Source: Chloroflexota bacterium
Lineage (GTDB): Bacteria; Chloroflexota; UBA11872
NCBI GenBank assembly: GCA_022821905.1
Contig: JAJECS010000018.1
Location: forward strand, 51,924 to 115,923
Reading direction: 5' to 3'
Length of the DNA stretch: 64,000 bases
Numbering within the stretch: position 1 is the first letter of the stretch; each line of letters begins with the position of its first letter. Below, in pieces: positions 44,231-51,892 of this stretch. Both the position numbers and the translations under genes were made by a program. The notes below the pieces were generated by a model. That model made no database searches and was not told where the DNA came from. It saw only the letters and a program-made list of their open reading frames with translations.

Positions 44231-45745
44231 GTGAGCGCGTCACGCCGCAAGAAGCGCCCACGCGGGCGGGGGACGCAGCCGCCGGCATCGGGGCCCGACG
44301 CATCGCAGCTCGAGCGCCTCGACCGGTTCCGCTGGCAGATTCCGACCAGCTACAAGGCCGGGATGCGCGTGCCGGGCGTCATCTATTCGTCCGACGCCAT
44401 GCTTCCCACCGTCCTGTCCGACAAGCCGCTGGAGCAGCTGGCCAACGTCACGTTCTTGCCCGGAATCGTCGGGCACGCCCTTGCCATGCCGGACGTGCAT
44501 TGGGGCTACGGGTTTCCGGTCGGCGGCGTGGCGGCGACGGACGTGCGCGAGGGAGTGATATCGCCGGGCGGTATCGGCTTTGACATCAACTGCGGCGTGC
44601 GGCTCATTCGCACGAACCTCGCCGAGGACGATCTCCGTCCGCGGCTCAAGGAAGCGTTGGACGCACTATTCCGCGCCGTTCCGGCCGGCATGGGAACCAA
44701 GGGCCGCATCCGCCTGACGCACAAGAACATGGATCGGGTGCTCCGCCGGGGCGCCGCGTGGGCCGTCGACCAGGGGCTCGGCTGGCCCGAGGACCTCGAG
44801 GTTGCCGAAGAGGGCGGCGCCCTTGCCGGGGCCGATCCCAAGGCGGTGTCGGCGCGGGCCAAGGAGCGAGGCGCCGGCCAGCTTGGCACCCTGGGCTCGG
44901 GCAATCACTTCCTGGAGTTGCAGGTCGTCGACGAGGTGTTCGATCCGTCCGCTGCGTCGGCCCTTGGGATCGAGCAGCCGGGAACCGTCGTGGTCTTTCT
45001 GCACACCGGATCCCGTGGCTGCGGTCACCAGATCTGTCAGGACTACCTGCAGACATTCGCCCAGGCGCCGTCGAGTCGCGCCATCAAGTTGCCCGATCGC
45101 CAGCTGGCGTGCGCCCCCTTGCGCTCGCCGGAAGGACGGGCCTACCTGGCCGCCATGGCATGCGGCGCAAACTTCGCCTGGGCCAATCGACAGGCGATCA
45201 CGCACTGGACGCGCGAGGCGCTGGCGGGCGTGTTTGGCCGGTCGGCGCGCTCGCTCGGCATGGACGTGGTGTACGACGTGGCGCACAACATCGCCAAGAT
45301 CGAGGAGCACGTCGTTGACGGTGAGGTGCGTCGCGTCTGCGTGCACCGCAAGGGCGCCACGCGAGCCTTCCCACCGGGGCACCTGGATTTGCCGCCCAAA
45401 TACCAGGACGTTGGACAACCCGTATTCATCCCGGGCGACATGGGGCGGGCGTCCTACGTGGCCGTCGGCACCGCGGGCGCCATGGAGCAGTCCTTTGGCT
45501 CCACCTGTCACGGCGCCGGCCGGGCCCTCAGCCGTTCCGCGGCGCGCCGGAAGCTACGGGGGGTGAACATGGTCGAGCGCCTGGGCGCCATGGGCGTGGG
45601 AGTTCGCGCGCGCAACCCCCGCTTGCTCAGTGAAGAAGCCCCCGACGCCTACAAGAACGTGGCCGATGTGACCGCCGTCACCCACGGCGCGGGAATCTCC
45701 CGCAATGTGGCCCGACTGCGGCCCGTGGGAGTGATCAAGGGCTAG
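44231..45745 (+). CDS. rtcB: RNA-splicing ligase RtcB
   Basis: GTP- and Mn-dependent 3'-5' RNA ligase for tRNA splicing or repair, 504 residues, GTG start. Key motifs: PDVHWGYGFPVGG, GGIGFDINCGVRL (metal-binding Cys), LGSGNHFLEL, HTGSRGCGHQI, DVAHNIAKIEEH, HRKGATRAFPPGH, GDMGRASYVAVG and the C-terminal THGAGISRNVARLRPVGVIKG. The catalytic guanylation His lies in STCHGAGRA. Coupled to archease upstream. The tRNAs in the window have no introns, so repair is more likely. Confidence 0.96.
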   Translation: MSASRRKKRPRGRGTQPPASGPDASQLERLDRFRWQIPTSYKAGMRVPGVIYSSDAMLPTVLSDKPLEQLANVTFLPGIVGHALAMPDVHWGYGFPVGGVAATDVREGVISPGGIGFDINCGVRLIRTNLAEDDLRPRLKEALDALFRAVPAGMGTKGRIRLTHKNMDRVLRRGAAWAVDQGLGWPEDLEVAEEGGALAGADPKAVSARAKERGAGQLGTLGSGNHFLELQVVDEVFDPSAASALGIEQPGTVVVFLHTGSRGCGHQICQDYLQTFAQAPSSRAIKLPDRQLACAPLRSPEGRAYLAAMACGANFAWANRQAITHWTREALAGVFGRSARSLGMDVVYDVAHNIAKIEEHVVDGEVRRVCVHRKGATRAFPPGHLDLPPKYQDVGQPVFIPGDMGRASYVAVGTAGAMEQSFGSTCHGAGRALSRSAARRKLRGVNMVERLGAMGVGVRARNPRLLSEEAPDAYKNVADVTAVTHGAGISRNVARLRPVGVIKG

Positions 45746-45886
45746 CGGGGAAGGCGCTGCAAGTCCGCCCGAACCTGCCAATCGCGACCTGAAGGCATCG
45801 TCGTGCTTTTGCGGGTTGGCAAGGTCAAATCGCCGCTGGCCTCTGCTATAGTCGAATGCAGCGGACAAGGGCGAAGGTGCTTTCAG

Positions 45887-45994
45887 ATGATCAAGCGCAT
45901 CGGTATTCTCACGGCGATCGTCGGGGTGATCGCGGTGGCATTCCGGGCTGTTCGGAAGTTGATAGGCGGAGGCGAAGCCGAAGAGGCCGCCTAG
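45887..45994 (+). CDS. Tiny single-span membrane protein (35 residues)
   Basis: The sequence MIKRIGILTAIVGVIAVAFR is followed by AVRKLIGGGEAEEAA. The ATG at 45887 has an AAGGTG ribosome site. One hydrophobic helix, a basic patch and a short acidic, Ala-ended tail parallel the small protein at 18869-18976, although they are not clear homologues. A TATAGT (-10-like) lies upstream near 45846, which would allow its own transcription after rtcB. The frame is open further upstream but that start has no ribosome site. Function unknown. Confidence 0.55.
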   Translation: MIKRIGILTAIVGVIAVAFRAVRKLIGGGEAEEAA

Positions 45995-46023
45995 GGCTAG
46001 ACCTCGCTGGCCCACAGCGATCC

Positions 46024-46044
46024 TGGCGCCCTTTATGGGCGCCA
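46024..46044. terminator. GC-rich hairpin between small gene and tRNA-Asn
   Basis: Perfect 8-bp arms TGGCGCCC and GGGCGCCA around TTTAT. It ends 29 bp before tRNA-Asn and could terminate the rtcB-small gene message. No T-run follows. Confidence 0.45.
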
Positions 46045-46073
46045 CGTTCGTGTGAGCGCCCACCGCACCGCAT

Positions 46074-46145
46074 TCCTCGGTAGCTCAATGGTAGAGCGTG
46101 CGGCTGTTAACCGCAGGGTTGCAGGTTCGAGTCCTGCCCGAGGAG
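46074..46145 (+). tRNA. tRNA-Asn (anticodon GTT)
   Basis: Acceptor TCCTCGG / CCGAGGA, D-stem GCTC / GAGC, anticodon stem TGCGG / CCGCA with loop CTGTTAA, T-stem GCAGG / CCTGC with TTCGAGT. Anticodon GTT reads Asn codons. CCA is not encoded. Confidence 0.95.
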
Positions 46146-46281
46146 CCGCATATCCGCATCGAGCGTAGGTCGCTCATCTCGACCCACGTGTTTCTAGGCC
46201 AAGGCGGCACCATGCATGGGCGAGGATTACTCTAGCAATATAAATTCCTTTGCTATCCTAATCTAGAAACTAGAAATAACG

Positions 46282-47223
46282 CTGACCGGGGCAACCATTC
46301 GCCATCGACGGGCCACATTCTGGGAACACGTCTACGATCTCCGCGCGCGGGATCTCATTCCCCGCACTTGGAAGTCTGGCGACCTTCGACCGTTTCTCGC
46401 GGGCCCAGGAAGTCCCGAGTTTGCCCTAACCACGATTAACGTCTGTCCGTTCAACAGCAGCGTCTCGACTGAAGGCGCCAAAATCGGCGACTTCGTGGCC
46501 AAGGGAGCGGCCCCGAAGGTGTGGCGGGTTGGGCGTGGTCAGTTTCGGCTGGTCGCGGACCCGGCGGACGACCTCCCGACCCAGGACGCTGAGAGGCGGC
46601 GGGCATTAGGCCGGGCCGCCGAGCTCAGGCCGCGAGAGAGTCGGACCAGCAGTCGCCAGGACGAGGGCTACGCGTCGGCGCCGGCCCGCTCCGGCTCGCA
46701 ATTCGACCCAGTGCCTGTCACGTCCGGTCGTTATCCGTCATTTGCGGTTGCTCTGAATCCGACGGAACGCCGGGACCTGGCCAGCCTCAGCAAGGCCGAT
46801 AAGGCTGAGTCGATCGTCCGCAAGCACCTAAGCGACAGGTACGGACGACGGGCGGAGATCGAGAAGGATAGGGACGGCGCGGACCTCAAAATATCCGTAG
46901 ACGGGCGGATTGAGCGAGTTGTGGTCATGGGCACCGAGTCGCCCACTCTTGACTGGCATGAGTTGAAGGTGTCAAGCCGCGAGTCGCACGATGCCCTGAT
47001 CAGCGGCGATGCCTTGATGTATCGAGTTGTCGACGTTTCCGGGCCAAACCCACGTATCTACGTTCTGACGTACGGTCGGCACTTCACCCTAGAGCCTGAG
47101 CCGAGATGGGCGATCAAGCACGTTCCGCCGCGGGACGATCGCTATCCACTGCGAGGCGAGCCCTACCGATTCGACCTTCCCCATGAACCGGTTGCCGGGG
47201 ACGATTGGGCGATCCAGCCATGA
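46282..47223 (+). CDS. DUF3883-like-domain protein coupled to a PIN gene; start unclear
   Basis: The protein appears to begin with a conserved region (FWEHVYDLRARDLIPRTW, then TTINVCPFNSSVSTEGAKIG and WRVGRGQFRLV) that lies before the first GTG at 46495. No ATG, GTG or TTG occurs between the in-frame stop at 46264 and this region; a CTG at 46282 or ATT at 46297 would be the start. From 46282 it is 313 residues. The C-terminal part (VVVMGTESPTLDWHELKV, then LMYRVVDV and RIYVL) resembles the DUF3883 nuclease-like fold but has VVMGT where active members have EVKGT, so it is likely non-catalytic. It ends ATGA with the PIN gene. The 46146-46281 gap is AT-rich and promoter-like. Function is inferred only: perhaps the antitoxin. 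Confidence 0.6.
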   Translation: MTGATIRHRRATFWEHVYDLRARDLIPRTWKSGDLRPFLAGPGSPEFALTTINVCPFNSSVSTEGAKIGDFVAKGAAPKVWRVGRGQFRLVADPADDLPTQDAERRRALGRAAELRPRESRTSSRQDEGYASAPARSGSQFDPVPVTSGRYPSFAVALNPTERRDLASLSKADKAESIVRKHLSDRYGRRAEIEKDRDGADLKISVDGRIERVVVMGTESPTLDWHELKVSSRESHDALISGDALMYRVVDVSGPNPRIYVLTYGRHFTLEPEPRWAIKHVPPRDDRYPLRGEPYRFDLPHEPVAGDDWAIQP

Positions 47224-47612
47224 TCATGCTCGACACCCATGCCTGGGTGTGGTGGACGGTTGATCCCGATCGACTGACCGAGACTCAGCAGCGGGAGATC
47301 GCCGGCAGCGAAGAGGTCGGGATCGGTGTCAGTGCAATCTCCTGTTGGGAAATCGCGAAGCTCTGCGAATACGGGCGCTTGTCATTGCCCCTCGAGCTCT
47401 CGCCGTGGTTCGAGGCGGCGCTCCGATATCCGGGAGTCACCCTGCTGGAGTTGACGCCGGTGGTAGCGGTGGAATCGATCAGCCTGCCGGGCGATTTCCA
47501 TCGCGATCCCTCGGACCAGCTCATCGTCGCCACGGCACGAGTGCATGGGTTTCCCTTGGTGACCTCCGACGAGAAGATCACTGGCTACCCGCACGTCCAG
47601 ACTGTGACGTAG
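47220..47612 (+). CDS. PIN-domain ribonuclease (VapC-like toxin)
   Basis: Metal-dependent ribonuclease fold, 130 residues. The acidic residues are complete: D5 (MLDTHAW), E44 (CWEIAK), D99 (RDPSDQLIVATA) and D117 (VTSDEKI). The ATG at 47220 overlaps the upstream stop (ATGA), so both are translated together. Type II toxins of this class are usually paired with a short antitoxin; here the partner is a larger DUF3883-like protein. The gene itself is intact. Its closest type is the VapC of MazEF-like small modules; target RNA is unknown. Confidence 0.9.
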   Translation: MIMLDTHAWVWWTVDPDRLTETQQREIAGSEEVGIGVSAISCWEIAKLCEYGRLSLPLELSPWFEAALRYPGVTLLELTPVVAVESISLPGDFHRDPSDQLIVATARVHGFPLVTSDEKITGYPHVQTVT

Positions 47613-47679
47613 AAAAGCTCTCATTGAGTCTGTGGGCCGTGACCCATCCGTTCGGACGTTCCCCAGACCTTGTTCGGTG

Positions 47680-49242
47680 CTAGTCGAGCGCCCGGTAGTT
47701 CACACCGAGCGCGTCCAGATGCTCGATGTTGCCCTTCAGCCGTCGGTGAAACCCATTGAGGCTTCGCCTGGCTTTCGGCGACCAGACGACCTCGGACAAG
47801 GCCAATGCCCTCGGATAGGTCATGTATTCCGCGTGCTCGGGCGTGCTGATGAACTCCGTCCAGACATTGCCCTGTGCGCCGATAATGTGCCGGGCTTCCC
47901 GCTCCGTCAGCTCGTCTGGGATTGGTTCGAACTCGTACACGGAGTCCAGTGGGATCGGATGGCCGAAGCGGCCGGCCACCGGCTCCGTGGTGGGATCTCC
48001 CTGGTAGTAGTCGAAGTAGACGTAGTCTCTCGGCGTCATGATGACGTCGTGCCCCTGTCGTGCCGCCTCCACTCCACCGGTCATGTCGCGCCATGACATC
48101 ACGGTTGCATTCGGCGCAAGCCCGCCTTCGAGAATCTCGTCCCATCCGATCAGGCGGCGCCCGTTGGCATTCAGAAAAGACTCGATGCGCCTGACGAACC
48201 AGCTCTGCAGTTCGTCTTCATCGGCAAGTCCCTCGCGCGCCATGACATCCTGAGCGAGGCTGCTCGCCTTCCACTGGTCTTTGGGCACTTCGTCCGCGCC
48301 GATGTGGATGTAATCGCTGGGAAACAGCTGCATCACTTCGGTGAGCACGTCTTCCAGGAAGCTAAACGTGGCAGCCGATGGGGAGTAGATATCGGACTTT
48401 ATTCCCCAACCCGTCGGCACTTCGAATGGTCCGGGACGACAGCCGTATTCCGGATAGGCGGCCAGCGCGGCCGTGGAATGGCCCGGCATTTCGATCTCGG
48501 GAACAACGGTCACAAAGCGCTCGTCCGCGTAGTCCAATACTTCCCGGATATCGTCCTGCGTGTAAAAGCCGCCGTGCGGAATTCCGTCACCGCCGTACGT
48601 CTTGAGGTTATTTCCGATCATCGTCTCGCGTCGCCAAGCGCCAACTTCCGTGAGGCGTGGATAGGCGTCGATCGCGATGCGCCATCCGTGGTCGTCCGTC
48701 AGGTGCCAGTGAAAGCGGTTGAACTTGTAGCGTGACATCAGATCGATGAAGCGCTTGACGAACCCGACATCGAAGAAGTGCCGGCTCACGTCCAGCATCA
48801 ACCCGCGGTAGGAAAAGCGGGGGTAGTCCAGGATCTCAGCGGCGGGAAGGCTCCAGTCGACATTGGGGCGGATGCCCTCGCGCTCCACCTCGGGCGGCAA
48901 GAGTTGCCGGATTGACTGAAACGCGTAGAACACCCCGGCGGCGTCGGCGGCCTGAATCCGAACGGCGTCAGGGTTTACGGCAAGACGGTAGCCCTCCGGA
49001 GGGAGCGACGCGTCCGATGAAATCACGATGTCCGCCGCCTCGTGCGAAACGACCGGCAGCTCCAGGCCGGTGGATGCGCGAAGCCGCTGAGCTTCTCGCG
49101 TGGCAACCGGCTCGAGGCCTGCATCCGCCAGGTGGACGGCTGTGGACGGCCCAAGCTGAAATCGTCCCGGGAGCGATCTGATTTTGGCTGGAGCCGGAAC
49201 TATGGCGATGGCTTCGGGATCGGGAGCAGATGGAGGAGTCAC
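47680..49242 (-). CDS. Beta-N-acetylhexosaminidase (GH20)
   Basis: Glycoside hydrolase that removes terminal N-acetylglucosamine or N-acetylgalactosamine by a substrate-assisted mechanism, 520 residues. The catalytic Asp-Glu pair is D317-E318 in HIGADEVPKDQW. Other motifs: RGLMLDVSRHFF, HWHLTDDHGWRI, VTVVPEIEMPGHSTAALA, and YVYFDYYQGD. An N-terminal GH20b-type domain (residues about 10-120) precedes it. No signal peptide is found, so it would act on internalised sugars. It is a likely partner of the BNR proteins and of the ABC uptake genes at 52-56 kb. Confidence 0.95.
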   Translation of the reverse strand: MTPPSAPDPEAIAIVPAPAKIRSLPGRFQLGPSTAVHLADAGLEPVATREAQRLRASTGLELPVVSHEAADIVISSDASLPPEGYRLAVNPDAVRIQAADAAGVFYAFQSIRQLLPPEVEREGIRPNVDWSLPAAEILDYPRFSYRGLMLDVSRHFFDVGFVKRFIDLMSRYKFNRFHWHLTDDHGWRIAIDAYPRLTEVGAWRRETMIGNNLKTYGGDGIPHGGFYTQDDIREVLDYADERFVTVVPEIEMPGHSTAALAAYPEYGCRPGPFEVPTGWGIKSDIYSPSAATFSFLEDVLTEVMQLFPSDYIHIGADEVPKDQWKASSLAQDVMAREGLADEDELQSWFVRRIESFLNANGRRLIGWDEILEGGLAPNATVMSWRDMTGGVEAARQGHDVIMTPRDYVYFDYYQGDPTTEPVAGRFGHPIPLDSVYEFEPIPDELTEREARHIIGAQGNVWTEFISTPEHAEYMTYPRALALSEVVWSPKARRSLNGFHRRLKGNIEHLDALGVNYRALD

Positions 49243-49414
49243 GTGACGAGCACCAGTGCACGAGGCGAGGCATTTGGATTTCGGGATTCTCGCCTTGGAT
49301 CACTCTTGAGTTCAAGGTCGACGTCCCCGATGCCGGCGCAGCTTGCGTCGGGGAGAGCGACGCACGACAGTGATCGGAGCCTTGGTGCCAAATCCGGGTG
49401 AGATCGCCTAAGCC

Positions 49415-49951
49415 ATGCCGAACGGTGGATCCGATTGCTGCGGCACCTGTTGGTTCAACCGCACGAATCGAGGCGAGCGCGACTGGCAGAGGCATGCGGA
49501 TGCGTCGGTGCAGCCCCACTGCGAGATTCGGAACGTGGCGATCGGCGATCCGTTCTACACCTACTGCGCCAACCACCCCCACCGCCGACCGGAACGCGAT
49601 CCGATTCCGATTGGCCCGATCTGGAGCTACGGCGACGAGTCATGGACGGAGGAGGCCGGTCAGCCAGGGCACTACATCGTTCGTGAGAATCCACGAGTTG
49701 TGTGGAAGTCCTCCCCGGACTCCGATGAGATTCGTCAGCATCTGCTCGATCTCCTCGGCAGCATATTCGAGCACATGGCCGTGGATTGGTATCCCATCGG
49801 CGGCGGCTTGGAGCAAACCATCATGTGGCAGCTCGGCGAATTCAAGGAACGGCGCGCGGTGCGCAACTTGGAATGGATCCGTGACAACTGCCCGGATGAG
49901 ATGGCCGCCACTGCCTCCGAAGCGCTGGCGAAGATCTGCACGGACGAGTGA
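49415..49951 (+). CDS. Conserved Cys-rich protein of unknown function
   Basis: Protein of 178 residues. The N-terminal 60 residues hold Cys-His clusters that look metal-binding: DCCGTCWFNR, QPHCEIRN, YTYCANHPH, of a type known in hypothetical proteins from several phyla. The C-terminal part (FKERRAVRNLEWIRDNCPDE, MAATASEALAKI) resembles a HEAT-like repeat. No signal peptide. It lies between the GH20 and BNR genes without an obvious operon. I do not recognise its function; zinc binding is inferred. Confidence 0.68.
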   Translation: MPNGGSDCCGTCWFNRTNRGERDWQRHADASVQPHCEIRNVAIGDPFYTYCANHPHRRPERDPIPIGPIWSYGDESWTEEAGQPGHYIVRENPRVVWKSSPDSDEIRQHLLDLLGSIFEHMAVDWYPIGGGLEQTIMWQLGEFKERRAVRNLEWIRDNCPDEMAATASEALAKICTDE

Positions 49952-50169
49952 GGCAACGTGGAGGTGCGCTCAATGGCGAACGCCTACTCACCGAGAACAC
50001 GGACGCTTGACGGAACCGGCTGCGCGGCTGAATCTGGAGCTTCAAGATATCGGTGCTATCGACCGCGGGCTCGCCTCGAATACGGGAAGGCAGGGGATCC
50101 GGTGAAGGCAGAGATTTCAGGACGACCGACGACGCGGCCCAACTCCCGATCCCGACTGGAGGCTCACCG

Positions 50170-51777
50170 ATGATCCTCGCCGACCGTCACCCAACGCCCG
50201 GACAGATCAGCGTCCTCCCGGATGGCCGCTACATGAGCGCGTCCACGCGGGGCAAAGTGCTGCATGCCTCGCTCGCGTCCGGCGCCTTCGACGACCCTTG
50301 GGTTCCCGAATTCCTCACCGTCAAGTACGGGCGGGGGCGGCCGATTGCGTGGGAGCCCCGCGAAGTGATCATGGAGCTCCCCATGGGTCTGGGCTGCTGG
50401 GAAGGCTGCATTAACTTCGTCGACCGCCAAGGTGACATTCACCTGTTCGGCATGCGGTTCTTGAAGTGGCCCGAGGATCGCGAGGACCCCAAGCTCCACG
50501 AGCAGCGCACCGACGTTTATCACATCGTGTCGCGGGACGGCGGGGCTACGTGGGATGGCCCGGTGCGCCTTGACTACGGTGAGGAGTTCACCGCGGCGAT
50601 CATGAATGTGGCGCACCTCGCCAACGGCCGCATCGTGCTTCCGCTGGAGTACTTCGATGTCGAACGCGCCGTCGGGAAATACGTCTCCAAGTCGTGCTAC
50701 TCGGACGACGGCGGGCGCACGTGGGGGCACGACTCCACCCATCTTCCCGTCGCCTCCGGTGGTCAGCACAGCCACTCCGGCGCCGTTGAACCGGTGGTGG
50801 CCGAGCTCGACGGCAATCGCGTGTGGATGCTGATTCGCACGCAGCTTGGATGCTTCTACGAGTCGTTTTCGGATGACGGACGCGTCTGGTCGCCGCCGCA
50901 GCCGAGCCGCTTCAAATCATCGAGTTCGCCCGGCGAGGCCCTGCGGCTGCGCGACGGGCGATTGCTGTTCGTGTGGACCAACGGGATCGGGCCGCCCTTT
51001 GCCTCCGACATGCTCTCGGAGTGGGCCGACTATCCCACTGAGTCCTGGTGCCGCCAGGTCTTCAACGTCGCGGTCTCGCACGACGACGGCGCGACCTGGC
51101 GCGGGTATCGCGAGATCGTGCGCGTGGTTGGGCATGAGCCTGACGGCGCTCGCGTCGGCTATCCGCGGTTTGCCGAGCTGCCCGACGGCGACGTCCTGGT
51201 GCAGTACGGCCACCATGCCGGTGGTGAGCGGGCAGGGTGCCAATACGTATACCTCGACCCCGACCGCCTGGACGAGACCAGCGATCGCGAGAATTTCGAA
51301 AACGGCCTGGCGGGGTGGTCGTTCACCGGCGCGCCGGCCGTGCAGACGGTGCTGCTCGACGAGGAGCACGCGCTGCGGCTGCAGGGCGATGGCAACGGCC
51401 TGCTGGGGGCCGAGCGCAACTTCCCCTTCGCCGAGCGCGGCAAGTTGAGCTTCGAGCTGCGGCGGGACGAGTCCTCGTCGGGCGTGGACCTGGTGCTCGA
51501 CGAAACCTACTGGGACCCCAGGGATCGCCGCCGGAACGCGGCCATCGACATTGGCCTGGATGCCGACGCTGTGCCGTCGGATGCGTGGGTGCCCGTGACG
51601 GTTGTCTGGAACGTTTCCGCGCAGACGGCTGATCTATCCGTTGGCGACCGTCAGCGTCGGATACCGATTGAACACGCGCCGCTGGGGATCTGCTATCTGA
51701 CCTTCTACGGGCGGACCGCCGATGCGGAGAACGGGGCAACGCTGGTTCGCCGGCTCGAGGCGGTCGTCGAGGACTAA
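50170..51777 (+). CDS. BNR/Asp-box repeat protein with C-terminal beta-sandwich domain
   Basis: Predicted sialidase-fold propeller followed by a beta-sandwich of about 150 residues; 535 residues from the ATG at 50170. Asp boxes are seen at about residues 122-129 (SRDGGATW), 178-185 (SDDGGRTW), 237-243 (SDDGRVW) and 303-310 (SHDDGATW). The C-terminal domain (FENGLAGWSFTG, LRLQGDGNGLLG, DLVLDETYWDPRDRR) resembles carbohydrate-binding or LamG-type folds. No signal peptide. The hydrolase Arg triad was not checked. The frame is open from 50053, but those extra residues are non-coding in style. Confidence 0.83.
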   Translation: MILADRHPTPGQISVLPDGRYMSASTRGKVLHASLASGAFDDPWVPEFLTVKYGRGRPIAWEPREVIMELPMGLGCWEGCINFVDRQGDIHLFGMRFLKWPEDREDPKLHEQRTDVYHIVSRDGGATWDGPVRLDYGEEFTAAIMNVAHLANGRIVLPLEYFDVERAVGKYVSKSCYSDDGGRTWGHDSTHLPVASGGQHSHSGAVEPVVAELDGNRVWMLIRTQLGCFYESFSDDGRVWSPPQPSRFKSSSSPGEALRLRDGRLLFVWTNGIGPPFASDMLSEWADYPTESWCRQVFNVAVSHDDGATWRGYREIVRVVGHEPDGARVGYPRFAELPDGDVLVQYGHHAGGERAGCQYVYLDPDRLDETSDRENFENGLAGWSFTGAPAVQTVLLDEEHALRLQGDGNGLLGAERNFPFAERGKLSFELRRDESSSGVDLVLDETYWDPRDRRRNAAIDIGLDADAVPSDAWVPVTVVWNVSAQTADLSVGDRQRRIPIEHAPLGICYLTFYGRTADAENGATLVRRLEAVVED

Positions 51778-51821
51778 CCGGAAACTCCTGCAGCGACATC
51801 CGATCCTGTAGGCACGACGCG

Positions 51822-51852
51822 AAGCGGCGGGGGTGATTCACCCCCGCCGCTT
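51822..51852. terminator. Bidirectional terminator hairpin
   Basis: Perfect 14-bp arms AAGCGGCGGGGGTG (51822-51835) and CACCCCCGCCGCTT (51839-51852) with an ATT loop. It lies between the convergent BNR and solute-binding protein genes and could stop both. Confidence 0.75.
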
Positions 51853-51892
51853 GCGTTGGTGAGCGACCCGTCAGCCGGGACGCTCGCCAGGG

